Origin: JAMBLL01 sp964387145
GTDB lineage: Bacteria; Actinomycetota; Acidimicrobiia; Spongiisociales; UBA5794
DNA length: 32,414 bases
Assembly: GCA_964387145.1 (NCBI GenBank)
Contig: CAYLVM010000014.1
Span: 1 to 32,414 of the forward strand
Direction of reading: 5' to 3'
The position numbers and the translations under genes are program-made. The notes beneath the pieces are model-generated. The model made no database searches. It was not told the origin of the DNA and saw only the letters and a program-made list of their open reading frames with translations. Shown in pieces: positions 1 through 7,526 of the stretch. How positions within the stretch are numbered: the first letter of the stretch is position 1; each line of letters begins with the position of its first letter.

Positions 1-633
1 GACCTCCTCGAGCTTGCCCTTCGACGCCAGGTACTCGATGGATGCAAGCACCTCGTCGTTCCCTCGGGCGGTCAGATTCACATGGGTATCGCTGTCGATG
101 GCCTTCAGATCGATCATCGCTCCATCCATGACGTCGATCAGGCCCTCCCACACGTCGATACCAGCCGAGCCGTTGCTGTCGATCATCGTCGTGAGGTGTG
201 CGAGTTCCGGGTCTGCCTTGATTGCAGCGAACAGCGCCCGAACGAACTTTGCTTGAAGCGTCGCCTCGCCGCCTGAGATGGTGATCCCCGACAGGAACGG
301 AGCAGCAGGTCTGAGCTCGGTCAGGAGCTCGTCGACATCGAGTGATTTCGCCAGCGGTGTGCTGTCGGTGGGGCACACGTCGATGCAGATGTCACACGAC
401 GTACAGGCGACGCGGTCGACGACCACCAGCGGCCCATCGAGGATGCTCAACGCCTCCTCGGGGCACGGGGACACGCAGACACCACAGTCGGTGCACACGG
501 TGATCGTGTATGGGTTGTGGCAGGTGACACAGTTGAAGTTGCATCCCTGGAGGAAGACGACGAACCGGTTCCCCGGCCCGTCGACCGCGGAGAACGTGAT
601 GGTGTTATTGACCAGGCCGCGGACTGTGTTCAT
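1..633 (-). CDS. yjjW: YjjW-family glycyl-radical enzyme activase (partial, 3' end outside window)
   Basis: Radical SAM activase that would install the glycyl radical on the YjjI-type enzyme encoded just upstream in the operon. The 211 residues visible begin MNTVRGLVNNTITFS. They show the radical SAM cluster motif CNFNCVTC (Cys31, 35, 38), then two ferredoxin-type CxxCxxCxxxC motifs (Cys47-57 and Cys77-87), as in glycyl-radical activases that carry a 4Fe-4S insert. A GGEAT segment follows, corresponding to the SAM-binding GGE motif. The frame is open to base 1, so the C-terminus lies beyond the window. The ATG at 633 overlaps the 3' end of yjjI by 29 bases, implying translational coupling. 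The pairing with YjjI is what identifies it as YjjW rather than PflA. The substrate of the YjjI/YjjW pair is unknown to me. Confidence 0.88.
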   Translation of the reverse strand, partial: MNTVRGLVNNTITFSAVDGPGNRFVVFLQGCNFNCVTCHNPYTITVCTDCGVCVSPCPEEALSILDGPLVVVDRVACTSCDICIDVCPTDSTPLAKSLDVDELLTELRPAAPFLSGITISGGEATLQAKFVRALFAAIKADPELAHLTTMIDSNGSAGIDVWEGLIDVMDGAMIDLKAIDSDTHVNLTARGNDEVLASIEYLASKGKLEEV

Positions 634-2155
634 GGATGAGGACGCGCTTGGTCGTCCGTTGTGTCACGTGTGAGTTCTCGACGGATCCGGCTGCGAACAC
701 CGTGCTCGAGTGGCGTTCGCCCTCCTCGGAGAACCGAGCGAGTTCCGACTTGCGCACGAGATAGCCGGTGATACGTACGAAGTCGTTCGAATCGACGTTG
801 AAGGTGAAATCCCGCATCCCGGTGGCGAATGCACCACGGATGATGTCGACCATCGCCTCAGGGTTCCGCCGGACGGTGTCGTCGATGTGGAAGATATCCG
901 AGACGCCCGAGTCGAAGTGTCGATGATGCGGCGCAACCGTCTGGATGTGCTGGAACGTCTCGGGCTCTGTGCCGATGGGGATCCTCGTGCCTGCGGTCAC
1001 GTCGAGGTCCGAGTCGATGCCCGATTGCGAGTGCAGGAAGGACCGGCCGCCACCTCCCTCGCAGTAGGGCATCGGGCGCTCATCGACGAAGGAGCGGAGG
1101 CGACCGATGATCCGGTAGCTGAGCTCGTCGGCTTCTCCGCCGTCACCGTACCGATCGTTGCTTCCCGCGTGTTCCATCAACAAGTTCACCGCTTCGGCGA
1201 GACCGTACACCCCGAACATTGCTGAGAATCGGTCGAGGCGGACGAGGCCTTCACGTGCAAGGAAGTCATGCTCGAAGAACCCTGCTTCTTCGACGAGGTA
1301 GGTGATCCGTGCCGCCATGATCTCTGCGTTGAGTTCCGCAAAGTGGGGCAGGGTCTCATCGATGAACTCGTCGATCGTCCCGGTGTGGGCGAGAGCGACC
1401 TCTTTGAGGTTCAACCGGACGAGCGTGTGTGATCCGCCGCCCTTCTTGAGCGAGTTGTAGCAACTCACGACGCCGTATTCGGTTCCAAGGTCCTCGACCA
1501 TCATCGTGTGGTTCACGAAGTGCGGTTTGGCCGTGGCGAATACGGTCTCGATGGCATCGAGGAGCACGTCGTCCGATGTCGCTTCGGGATCCACCTTGAG
1601 CGAGAGGTTCGGCACGATCTGGAGGAGCTCGCGGTCGACGTCGAGCACGGCACGAAGGACCCTGTTGTCATCGGGCCCGATGTTGGCGTGGACGAACCCG
1701 TCGGGGAGGATCCGATCGAGGGACATCCAGAACAGTCGCAGCTTCTCCCGCAGGTCTTCGTCTGAGACGTCCTCGACGAAGGGAAGGAGGAGCGAGTCGA
1801 TGTCACCAAGGAAGACCGGGTACCCGGTGATCGATGGGACCTGTGTGTAGAGGATCAGCAGGAACGTGAGTGCCTCGTCGAGGGTCGTCGGTGGTTCGAG
1901 TTCGAGGTGCTCGGATCCCTGTCGGATCGCCCTGTCGTAGTCCGGGAGGATGTAGCGGGGCCGGTACGGCGCATGTCCCTCGAAGAGGTCCGAGACGATG
2001 CCCTTGTTCAATGCCTCGGCAGCGGCTTGTGAGATGGCGGGGTAGGGGAGGGCGCTCTCGGCGAGGGCTGCGAGGTAGTGGCGTCGCTGATGGAAGGTGA
2101 GGCGGTCGTCGGTGACGATCGCTCTCGCCTGATCTACGAACTCATCCATCTGCAT
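605..2155 (-). CDS. yjjI: YjjI-family glycyl radical enzyme
   Basis: Protein of 516 residues matching the YjjI family (DUF3029) along its length. The glycyl-radical site is near the C-terminus: RITGY, with Gly464 as the predicted radical residue, followed by a long tail of about 50 residues. The probable catalytic cysteine is Cys232 in VVSCYNSL; no CxE motif like that of diol dehydratase-type enzymes is seen there. Such enzymes are oxygen sensitive and act in anaerobic metabolism; the reaction of this family is not established to my knowledge. The first ATG at 2155 is chosen because GAGG lies 6 bases upstream; a second ATG is two codons in. The gene runs into its activase yjjW with a 29-base overlap. 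The C-terminus conserves the tail motifs RHSSTVFAAGS and RVLIHEHSP. Confidence 0.9.
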   Translation of the reverse strand: MQMDEFVDQARAIVTDDRLTFHQRRHYLAALAESALPYPAISQAAAEALNKGIVSDLFEGHAPYRPRYILPDYDRAIRQGSEHLELEPPTTLDEALTFLLILYTQVPSITGYPVFLGDIDSLLLPFVEDVSDEDLREKLRLFWMSLDRILPDGFVHANIGPDDNRVLRAVLDVDRELLQIVPNLSLKVDPEATSDDVLLDAIETVFATAKPHFVNHTMMVEDLGTEYGVVSCYNSLKKGGGSHTLVRLNLKEVALAHTGTIDEFIDETLPHFAELNAEIMAARITYLVEEAGFFEHDFLAREGLVRLDRFSAMFGVYGLAEAVNLLMEHAGSNDRYGDGGEADELSYRIIGRLRSFVDERPMPYCEGGGGRSFLHSQSGIDSDLDVTAGTRIPIGTEPETFQHIQTVAPHHRHFDSGVSDIFHIDDTVRRNPEAMVDIIRGAFATGMRDFTFNVDSNDFVRITGYLVRKSELARFSEEGERHSSTVFAAGSVENSHVTQRTTKRVLIHEHSPRPGQ

Positions 2156-2228
2156 CGGGTACCTCGCCGTTTCTCACCGTTGGGCCGCGTCGGGTACGGC
2201 CTACCCCGAGTGTAGTGAAGGGTCTCAT

Positions 2229-2243
2229 CCACACGGTGTGTGG
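2229..2243. terminator. Short GC-rich hairpin between the thioredoxin-like gene and yjjI
   Basis: Perfect 6-bp stem (CCACAC and GTGTGG) with a 3-nt loop, 18 bases after the stop codon of the thioredoxin-like gene. There is no U-tract on either strand. A weak terminator is possible, but it could also lie in the yjjI leader. I see no convincing promoter box in the 105-base gap. Confidence 0.3.
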
Positions 2244-2260
2244 CCCTGGGGAATGCACGG

Positions 2261-3187
2261 CTACATGTCGAATGTTTCGAGTTGGCTGAACATCTGCTCG
2301 ACCTGGTCCTCGCCGAGCAGGCCTGCGGTTCGGAAGAGCACCGTGCCGTCGCCGTTCGTGACAACCCAGAACGGGAATGCGGACACACCGAAGCGGGCAG
2401 AGAGCTTCCCATCGTCGTCTCGCAGGACGGGGAACGGGAACTGCTCAGAGGCGAGGTACTCGTCGAGCGGGTTACCGCGGGATGGGTCCATTGCGGTGGT
2501 GACGGTGACCAGTTCGGAGTTCGGGAACTGCTCGGCGTTCGGTGGGTACCAGTTGGACATCATCGGCAGCTCCTCCTGACAGTACGGGCACCAGTGAGCC
2601 CAGATCAGCCAGATCCGTTTCGTGCCATCGCCGGGATCGATGGTGAGGGTCTCTTGCGAGTACGCCTCGATCGCGGTGATCTCTGGCAACACGAGCCCGA
2701 GTGCAGTGTCCTGGGCGCCTGGAGCAAACCGGGGGAGGAATCCCGCAACGGCGGTCGGGGCCGGTGAGGTCTCGTCGAGACGCTGCCGGGCATCCTTGAC
2801 CGTGTCGATCTCTTCGGTGAGGCCGGTGACGTCATCGGAGACATCACCGACTGCAGTTTCGACGTTGGCGATCTCGGCCTCGAGTGTGGAGACATCAGCC
2901 TTGAGGCTGGAGAGGTCGCTCCGTGTTTGGCCCAGCGTCGTGATGAGGTAGGTCTGGCTTGCCACGAGGGCGAGGATCAGGAGCGAGCCGATGACGAACA
3001 ACGTCGGTCGCATCCACGAGCGGGAGCCCGGATCGCTCTGGGCATCCTGGGCTATTGGATCGGACCGTGCGCCATCGGTGTCGTTGGAGACAGAGGGGTT
3101 GACCTCGGTGGGTGAGGAGAGGCCTGCGTCGATCTGATCGTCGGCCTGCGTGGCCTCGTCAGATTCTGGCGTCTCATCGATGTCCAT
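2261..3187 (-). CDS. Membrane-anchored TlpA/ResA-like thioredoxin-fold protein
   Basis: Predicted extracytoplasmic thiol-disulfide oxidoreductase. Residue numbers here count from an upstream in-frame TTG at 3235. An acidic, low-complexity N-terminal region is followed by one membrane segment (about 78-100, FVIGSLLILALVASQTYLITT). Next come a probable coiled coil (about 104-155) and a thioredoxin fold with active site WCPYC (Cys216, Cys219) preceded by LIWAH, and a cis-proline region SAFPFWVV. This is the layout of TlpA/ResA/DsbE proteins that reduce or oxidise secreted cysteines, for example during cytochrome c maturation, but no cytochrome genes are nearby. The start is uncertain: I give the ATG at 3187 (308 aa), while the TTG at 3235 would give 324 aa; neither has a good ribosome-binding site. 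It is divergent from the tmRNA gene. Confidence 0.82.
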   Translation of the reverse strand: MDIDETPESDEATQADDQIDAGLSSPTEVNPSVSNDTDGARSDPIAQDAQSDPGSRSWMRPTLFVIGSLLILALVASQTYLITTLGQTRSDLSSLKADVSTLEAEIANVETAVGDVSDDVTGLTEEIDTVKDARQRLDETSPAPTAVAGFLPRFAPGAQDTALGLVLPEITAIEAYSQETLTIDPGDGTKRIWLIWAHWCPYCQEELPMMSNWYPPNAEQFPNSELVTVTTAMDPSRGNPLDEYLASEQFPFPVLRDDDGKLSARFGVSAFPFWVVTNGDGTVLFRTAGLLGEDQVEQMFSQLETFDM

Positions 3188-3292
3188 GGTCGGAAGGCTA
3201 CCGGTTGCCGGTTCTCGTGGAATCTGTGTGTCCAATGGCGTCGGCCGTTGTATCCTTGGAGTGTGGACGTGTTCCTCACGTTCCCGCTACGC

Positions 3293-3643
3293 GGGGGTGA
3301 CATGGTTTCGACCGTGAGAGTTGAGGCGCCGGAAGCGAGCCGAGGTCTCCGGAGTCCTCGTTAAAGAGCCGGAACATATATAAGTGCAAACGATAGTTAC
3401 GCACTGGCAGCGTAGATAAACGCTCCTGTCCCCCTGTTGGGTACCCACCTCGGCAGGTCGGGGCATTGCAATGTGGGATGCCCCCGCCGGGGTTCCGGGA
3501 CCGGTGGGGAAAGACGATCCCGGATAGGGCATGAGGGTGCTTGCCGACAGAGTCCTCGTGTTCCGAAAGCTCGCTGTTGGCTGCGCTCGGAGATGCCGGC
3601 GCTGATGTTTCTCGGGACGGGGGTTCGATTCCCCCCACCTCCA
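3293..3643 (+). ncRNA. ssrA: Transfer-messenger RNA (tmRNA), one-piece
   Basis: tmRNA rescues stalled ribosomes together with SmpB. The 5' end GGGGGTGACATGGTTTCGAC and the 3' end with T-arm GGGGGTTCGATTCCCCC pair as a tRNA-like acceptor stem: GGGGGTG at 3293-3299 with CACCTCC at 3636-3642, including one G-U as in other tmRNAs. The discriminator is A3643; the following bases are CAC, so the terminal CCA is not fully encoded and must be added. The internal reading frame at 3386-3415 encodes a tag ending in ALAA. Length is about 351 nt, normal for a one-piece bacterial tmRNA. The RNA is co-directional with the downstream lipoprotein gene and divergent from the thioredoxin-like gene. Confidence 0.96.
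3386..3415 (+). other. tmRNA proteolysis-tag reading frame (ANDSYALAA)
   Basis: The resume codon GCA at 3386 starts nine sense codons reading ANDSYALAA, followed by TAG, with a second in-frame stop (TAA) two codons later. The ALAA end is the standard degradation signal for ClpXP-type proteases. The tag is one residue shorter than the E. coli tag ANDENYALAA. The resume position is inferred from the conserved Ala-Asn-Asp start and the upstream A-rich context. Confidence 0.88.
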
Positions 3644-3647
3644 CACC

Positions 3648-3673
3648 GAAGGGTGCCGCTCGCGGCACCCTTC
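3648..3673 (+). terminator. Terminator hairpin after tmRNA
   Basis: Perfect 11-bp stem GAAGGGTGCCG / CGGCACCCTTC with a CTCG tetraloop, beginning 4 bases after the mature tmRNA 3' end. There is no U-tract after it, a form common in high-GC actinobacteria. Confidence 0.75.
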
Positions 3674-3700
3674 CCGCGTACGCCCCTCCCACCCTCCCCC

Positions 3701-3855
3701 ATACCCAGGGTTGGTCGTCCGATATATGCCGCAGTGAGCCCACAGAACGCTCGCCGCCCGGCACAGCCGGATACCCAGGGTTGGTCGTCCGATATATGCC
3801 GCAGCTAACCCTGGGTTGGTCGTCCGGTATATGCCGCAGTGAGCCCACAGAACGC
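3701..3855. repeat. Three-copy direct repeat downstream of tmRNA
   Basis: Copy 1 (3701-3750) and copy 2 (3771-3804) are identical over ATACCCAGGGTTGGTCGTCC and the following GATATATGCCGCAG. Copy 3 (about 3807-3855) has two changes, CCCTGGG for CCCAGGG and GGTATATG for GATATATG. It again includes the tail GTGAGCCCACAGAACGC seen in copy 1, which copy 2 lacks. Each copy carries a short palindrome (ACCCAGGGT or AACCCTGGGTT). The array fills the gap between the tmRNA terminator and the lipoprotein promoter region. No copy was seen elsewhere in the window. The spacing is irregular and there is no open frame, so this is neither a CRISPR array nor coding sequence; an interspersed intergenic repeat family is likely. 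Confidence 0.8.
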
Positions 3856-3902
3856 GGGTGCTGTCGACGCTAGAATGTCGGTGGCATCGGGGAGGGATAC
3901 GG

Positions 3903-5909
3903 ATGCGACGATTCGGGCTGCTGCTTGTGGTTCTCGCCATCGTGGCGACAGCGTGCGTCGATCCGGGCACCGACGCCGGAGACGATCCTGGTGTGATCCC
4001 CGCGATATCGAGTACGACATCACGAGCACCGGTGTCGCAGCCGTCCTCGACGGTCCCCGGGGTCTCCGGTTCTTTCGTGTTACCGCCTGCCATCCCTGCA
4101 ACAGGCGATGCTCCGATCGTGGTTGCCGGCGTCGAACCCGGGGTCGTGTCGTCGATCGAGATGCGTGGTCCGGGCGACGTACAGACGCTCAACGTTCCCG
4201 ATGGCACCAGACTGTGGATCGAATCCTGTTTCGTCCCCTACCCGGGAGTCGTGACGTTCACACTCGCGTGGGGACCTCCGGCATCCGCTGGGTTGCCTCT
4301 GTCTGGGACGGTTGCACTCTCCTTCATCTCCGGCGACGTTGTCGTTGGGTCCTTGGTGGATGTCGTCTTGGAGGAACCCGGCGAGTTCTCCGTCTCGGTA
4401 CCGGTGCGGACATGGACGGTCGACGGCGACCGTGACACGTTCATTCGCCGCCTCGAGCAAGGCCGGCAATGGGTGGATGCCTCGAGATGCTCTGCAGGTT
4501 TCTTCTATGAGGACTTCCCCGGCACGGCCTCCGCTGAGATCGAGTCGCGGCCACAGCCCCTTGTGATTACCGCACCGGAGGGATCGATGGAGGCACTTGC
4601 ACAGTCGATCCCTTCCACCGAGGATGCAGAGCTCCAGCCGGTGCAGCTCGCCTACGTCCGGAGTCTGCCCTTCTTCGCCGACGTCTTCTACATACCCGAT
4701 GACCCCCCGACGCTCGAGTCGATACGCGAAACGCTCGATGAGTCCAACACGTGCGTGACGCTTCAGTTCCTCTACGACGGCTACACCGTCACCCAGGAAC
4801 GAGGGTGTCGAGCGTTCGCCAGAACCGGAACCTGGGAGGCCGGCGGCACGACGTTCGCAACGGCGTACGGCTCCGGTTGGGACGTCCTCGTATCGGGCCC
4901 ATCACCCCAACACGTCGAAGACCTGTTGTCGAGGCTCCAGCCGTACACGGTATTGCGGACGAAACCGATCCCTATCACGCCCGGTGGTGAGCAACTCATC
5001 GGCCGCACGACCTTCGATGGGGCCGACATCGTGATCACGCTCGGCGAGCAGCACTGTGGATCGAGCTGTAGCGGGCCGGAGCAGTGGATCTATCTGTACA
5101 CAGTCGACGATGGCGAGGTCGTCCCGTACGCGGGCTACCCGGCGTGGGGAGAATGCGCCCTTGTCGAGGAGGACCCGTGGACTCTTGCAGTCGCTGAGCC
5201 GGGTGGTTCGGTCGAGATCGTCGTCGATGGCCGCCTGGAGACGATCGGCAGCACAGGCTTGCTGGACGATCGACCCTTTGCGCTGGTGCCGGCCGGTACC
5301 GTCGACGAAGTGAGGGTGCTCGACCGCAACGGTGTCCCGCCGGCATGTACCCGACCGTTCGACGGTGACCATCTCGGAGGGATCGTCGACTCCCCGGCGG
5401 TCACGAGTACGACGTCGACCACCGAGCAAGCTGAGACAACCGGAGCGATCGTCATCGAACCGTGCGGGTATCTCCCACCGTACCCACAGGACCTGACCGA
5501 TGAGCCGATGATCGCCAACGGCTGCGTCGAAACGCCGATGGGCAAGCGTGGTGTCGGCCGATTCGTGCCCGGAGGGATCTTCTACCCACCCGAGGACGGA
5601 CCACCGCCGGGAGACGAGTGCCTCGCCGACTGGAGGGGGATGGAGGTCAGCGGTGGCCCCTGCCGCAGCGAGGGGGTCGAGTTCTCATGGTCCGGCGGCG
5701 CGACGAGTTCAGGTGGGCTGACCTGGGCGCTTGGCTACGTGTCAGAGGATACGGAACGAGTCATCGCCGTCACCGATCGAGGCCGGGAGATCGTCGCGAT
5801 CCCGTACGAGCGCATGGTGTTCCTCTGGTGGCAAGACGGTGCCACCCTGACCAGCGTCGTTGCCGAGACTCCAGACGGTGACGTCGATCTCCTGGAACTC
5901 GGCATGTAG
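3903..5909 (+). CDS. Large secreted lipoprotein of unknown function
   Basis: 668 residues. A lipoprotein signal peptide MRRFGLLLVVLAIVATAC places the lipidated cysteine at residue 18, so the protein should sit on the outer face of the membrane. A Ser/Thr/Pro-rich stretch follows the lipobox. A large cysteine-containing region (about 60-490) shows no motif I recognise. A Thr/Ser linker (about 495-515) leads to a Cys-rich C-terminal part ending DVDLLELGM. The start at 3903 is chosen for the strong GGGGAGGG at 3889-3896; the in-frame upstream ATG would remove the signal peptide from the terminus. The last 43 residues lie in a 186-bp repeat that recurs at 8141. I do not recognise a family. Confidence 0.82.
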   Translation: MRRFGLLLVVLAIVATACVDPGTDAGDDPGVIPAISSTTSRAPVSQPSSTVPGVSGSFVLPPAIPATGDAPIVVAGVEPGVVSSIEMRGPGDVQTLNVPDGTRLWIESCFVPYPGVVTFTLAWGPPASAGLPLSGTVALSFISGDVVVGSLVDVVLEEPGEFSVSVPVRTWTVDGDRDTFIRRLEQGRQWVDASRCSAGFFYEDFPGTASAEIESRPQPLVITAPEGSMEALAQSIPSTEDAELQPVQLAYVRSLPFFADVFYIPDDPPTLESIRETLDESNTCVTLQFLYDGYTVTQERGCRAFARTGTWEAGGTTFATAYGSGWDVLVSGPSPQHVEDLLSRLQPYTVLRTKPIPITPGGEQLIGRTTFDGADIVITLGEQHCGSSCSGPEQWIYLYTVDDGEVVPYAGYPAWGECALVEEDPWTLAVAEPGGSVEIVVDGRLETIGSTGLLDDRPFALVPAGTVDEVRVLDRNGVPPACTRPFDGDHLGGIVDSPAVTSTTSTTEQAETTGAIVIEPCGYLPPYPQDLTDEPMIANGCVETPMGKRGVGRFVPGGIFYPPEDGPPPGDECLADWRGMEVSGGPCRSEGVEFSWSGGATSSGGLTWALGYVSEDTERVIAVTDRGREIVAIPYERMVFLWWQDGATLTSVVAETPDGDVDLLELGM

Positions 5910-5963
5910 GTGTTGTCGAGCCCACAGGTCGATGTCGTCACTGTGTGTCGGCGTTGTCCGGCC
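5778..5963. repeat. 186-bp perfect direct repeat, left copy
   Basis: Bases 5778-5963 are identical to 8141-8326, offset 2363. This copy includes the last 43 codons plus stop of the lipoprotein gene, the 28-base convergent gap, and the last 26 bases of the tetR-family gene. The flanks diverge immediately outside on both sides. Compared base by base with no mismatch. Confidence 0.97.
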
Positions 5964-6564
5964 CTCCGGGATCTTCGAGCCCAAGAATCCGGCACACTGC
6001 CCATACGACGTGTTCACGCTGTGCAACGAGGTTCTGGGAAGCCCCCGGATCATCATCCAGGTGCATCCTGGCGAGCTGGGGAAGCCCGAACCACGACGTC
6101 GTCAGGCCGAGCATGAGGAAGTGCAGGTGCCGTGGGTCGAGCGAGCCGGGGATGACTCCATCGGCCTGGGCCTGGGCGAGGTACTCAGCCCGCTGGGCGT
6201 AGAACGTCCGGCGTTCCTCTTCTCTGGGGGCGTCCTGAGATGAGAAGTGCAGCGCCTCCCAATACAGCAGCCGCACCAGGTCCGGGTGTGCAGCGTGGTA
6301 GTCGAAGACAGCTCGCACATAGTTGGGGATGCCCCTTGGATCCTCGGGGACGGGGATCGCCGAGCCGAGCCGCTCCAACTCGACCTCCAATACCAGGGCG
6401 AAGAGACTCTCCTTGTCGCCGAAGTACTCATAGATCCGTGCCTTGTTGGCAGGTGCGTTCTCAGCGATGCGGTCGACACGGGCTCCTGCGATGCCAAACC
6501 GGGCGAACTCGGCTCGTGCAGCATCGAAGATTCGGGATCGGGTGGCGTCTGAGGTTCGCTTCAT
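5938..6564 (-). CDS. TetR/AcrR-family transcriptional regulator
   Basis: 208 residues. The N-terminal TetR helix-turn-helix (about 10-50) reads RSRIFDAARAEFARFGIAGA then VDRIAENAPANKARIYEYFG, typical of the family. A helical ligand-binding domain follows (about 60-195). It is divergent from the alpha/beta hydrolase gene, with a 79-base gap holding an 18-bp palindrome placed inside a promoter. This suggests repression of the hydrolase-isochorismatase operon and probably of itself by a small ligand. The last residues DNADTQ and the stop codon are encoded inside the left copy of the 186-bp repeat and are shared with the siderophore-interacting protein at 8301, so the native C-terminus may have been altered. 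Confidence 0.9.
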   Translation of the reverse strand: MKRTSDATRSRIFDAARAEFARFGIAGARVDRIAENAPANKARIYEYFGDKESLFALVLEVELERLGSAIPVPEDPRGIPNYVRAVFDYHAAHPDLVRLLYWEALHFSSQDAPREEERRTFYAQRAEYLAQAQADGVIPGSLDPRHLHFLMLGLTTSWFGLPQLARMHLDDDPGASQNLVAQREHVVWAVCRILGLEDPGGPDNADTQ

Positions 6565-6585
6565 GACGTGATGCTACCAGTACAA

Positions 6586-6614
6586 TTGACGAACGAACTA
6601 GTTCGTTCTAACGT
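6586..6614 (+). promoter_or_regulatory. Promoter with TetR-type operator in the spacer
   Basis: TTGACG at 6586-6591 is followed by exactly 17 bases and TAACGT at 6609-6614, a sigma-70-type promoter pointing at the hydrolase gene. The spacer is almost entirely occupied by the perfect 18-bp palindrome GAACGAACTAGTTCGTTC at 6591-6608, the expected form of a TetR-family operator. The palindrome centre is about 35 bases upstream of the tetR ATG, so it could also control that gene. Assignment to this TetR protein is by adjacency. Confidence 0.75.
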
Positions 6615-6643
6615 AAAGGCACGCTACACCCTGATGGAGCACC

Positions 6644-7519
6644 ATGGTGCGAACACACGATGTCGACTTCTACAGTTGGGGAACTCGCTGCTCAGCGGTG
6701 ATTCGTGTCCCTGGCGAGACCGCCCCAACCACTGGGTGGCCAGGTGTCGTGGTGGCACACGGTTTTCGCGGTATCAAGGAGTGGCTCCTGCCTCTGATGG
6801 CGGAGAGACTCGCCGATGCCGGCTTCGTCGTCATGACGTTCGACTACCGCGGTTTCGGAACGAGCGAGGGTGAGCGCGGCCTGCTGGTTCCCGCCCACCA
6901 GGTAGAGGATGTCCGCAACGCGCTGACGTTCCTTGGCACCGTCGATTCGGTAGATCCTCGTCGTCTCGGGTTGTGGGGGACGAGTTTTGGATGTGGCATC
7001 GCGATCGAGGCAGCTGCCCGCGACGAGCGAGTCAAGGTCGTCGTCGGTCAGGTTGGGCCCGGCAGTGTGCCCCGGATGCTCGCGCAGCTCCCGCCCGAGC
7101 GTCGTCAAGGTCTTGTGGAGATGTTGGCGGCCGATGCCGTGCAGCGTGTTCGGCGGGGGAGTGGGGCGACGATCGATCCTGCAGTGCTCCTGAACTCCAC
7201 GGAGTCCGACGAGGTGTTCGCCGAGGCAGTCAAGCTGTGGCCACATATGGAAGTCGACATACCGCTCAACGCTGCCGAGCGCATCTTCGAGTACGAGCCG
7301 GAGCAGTTCGTCGCGTCGATCGCGCCCCGGCCACTGTTGCTGATCGGGGCGACGGCGGACCAGACCGTGCCCGTCAGCGAGGTCGTGTACCTCTACGAGG
7401 CGGCCGGTGAGCCGAAGGACCTCCTCCTGGTAGATGCGGGACATTACGAGGTGTACGACGGTCCCGGCGGGGAGGCGGCCAGAACGCGCACTATGGAATG
7501 GTTCCAGATCTACCTGTGA
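6644..7519 (+). CDS. Alpha/beta hydrolase
   Basis: 291 residues with a complete alpha/beta hydrolase layout. The oxyanion region is VVVAHGF (about 35-41), the nucleophile elbow is GTSFG with Ser114, the acid is Asp239 in ATADQTVP, and the histidine is His267 in DAGHYEVYDG. The N-terminal part with MTFDYRGFGTSEG resembles dienelactone-hydrolase-like or peptidase S15-like esterases. There is no signal peptide, so it is cytoplasmic. The substrate is unknown; co-transcription with an isochorismatase-like gene 7 bases downstream and TetR control suggest catabolism or detoxification of an ester or amide. The start has GGAG four bases upstream; an ATG at 6633 is out of frame. Confidence 0.87.
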   Translation: MVRTHDVDFYSWGTRCSAVIRVPGETAPTTGWPGVVVAHGFRGIKEWLLPLMAERLADAGFVVMTFDYRGFGTSEGERGLLVPAHQVEDVRNALTFLGTVDSVDPRRLGLWGTSFGCGIAIEAAARDERVKVVVGQVGPGSVPRMLAQLPPERRQGLVEMLAADAVQRVRRGSGATIDPAVLLNSTESDEVFAEAVKLWPHMEVDIPLNAAERIFEYEPEQFVASIAPRPLLLIGATADQTVPVSEVVYLYEAAGEPKDLLLVDAGHYEVYDGPGGEAARTRTMEWFQIYL

Positions 7520-7526
7520 GGACTCC

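Noticed and set aside
3636..3643. tmRNA 3' end as an attachment site of an integrated element
   Set aside because: No second copy of the tmRNA 3' end and no integrase gene in the window.
3701..3855. CRISPR-like array
   Set aside because: Only three copies, unequal spacing (70 then about 35 bases), copies of different length, and no cas genes.
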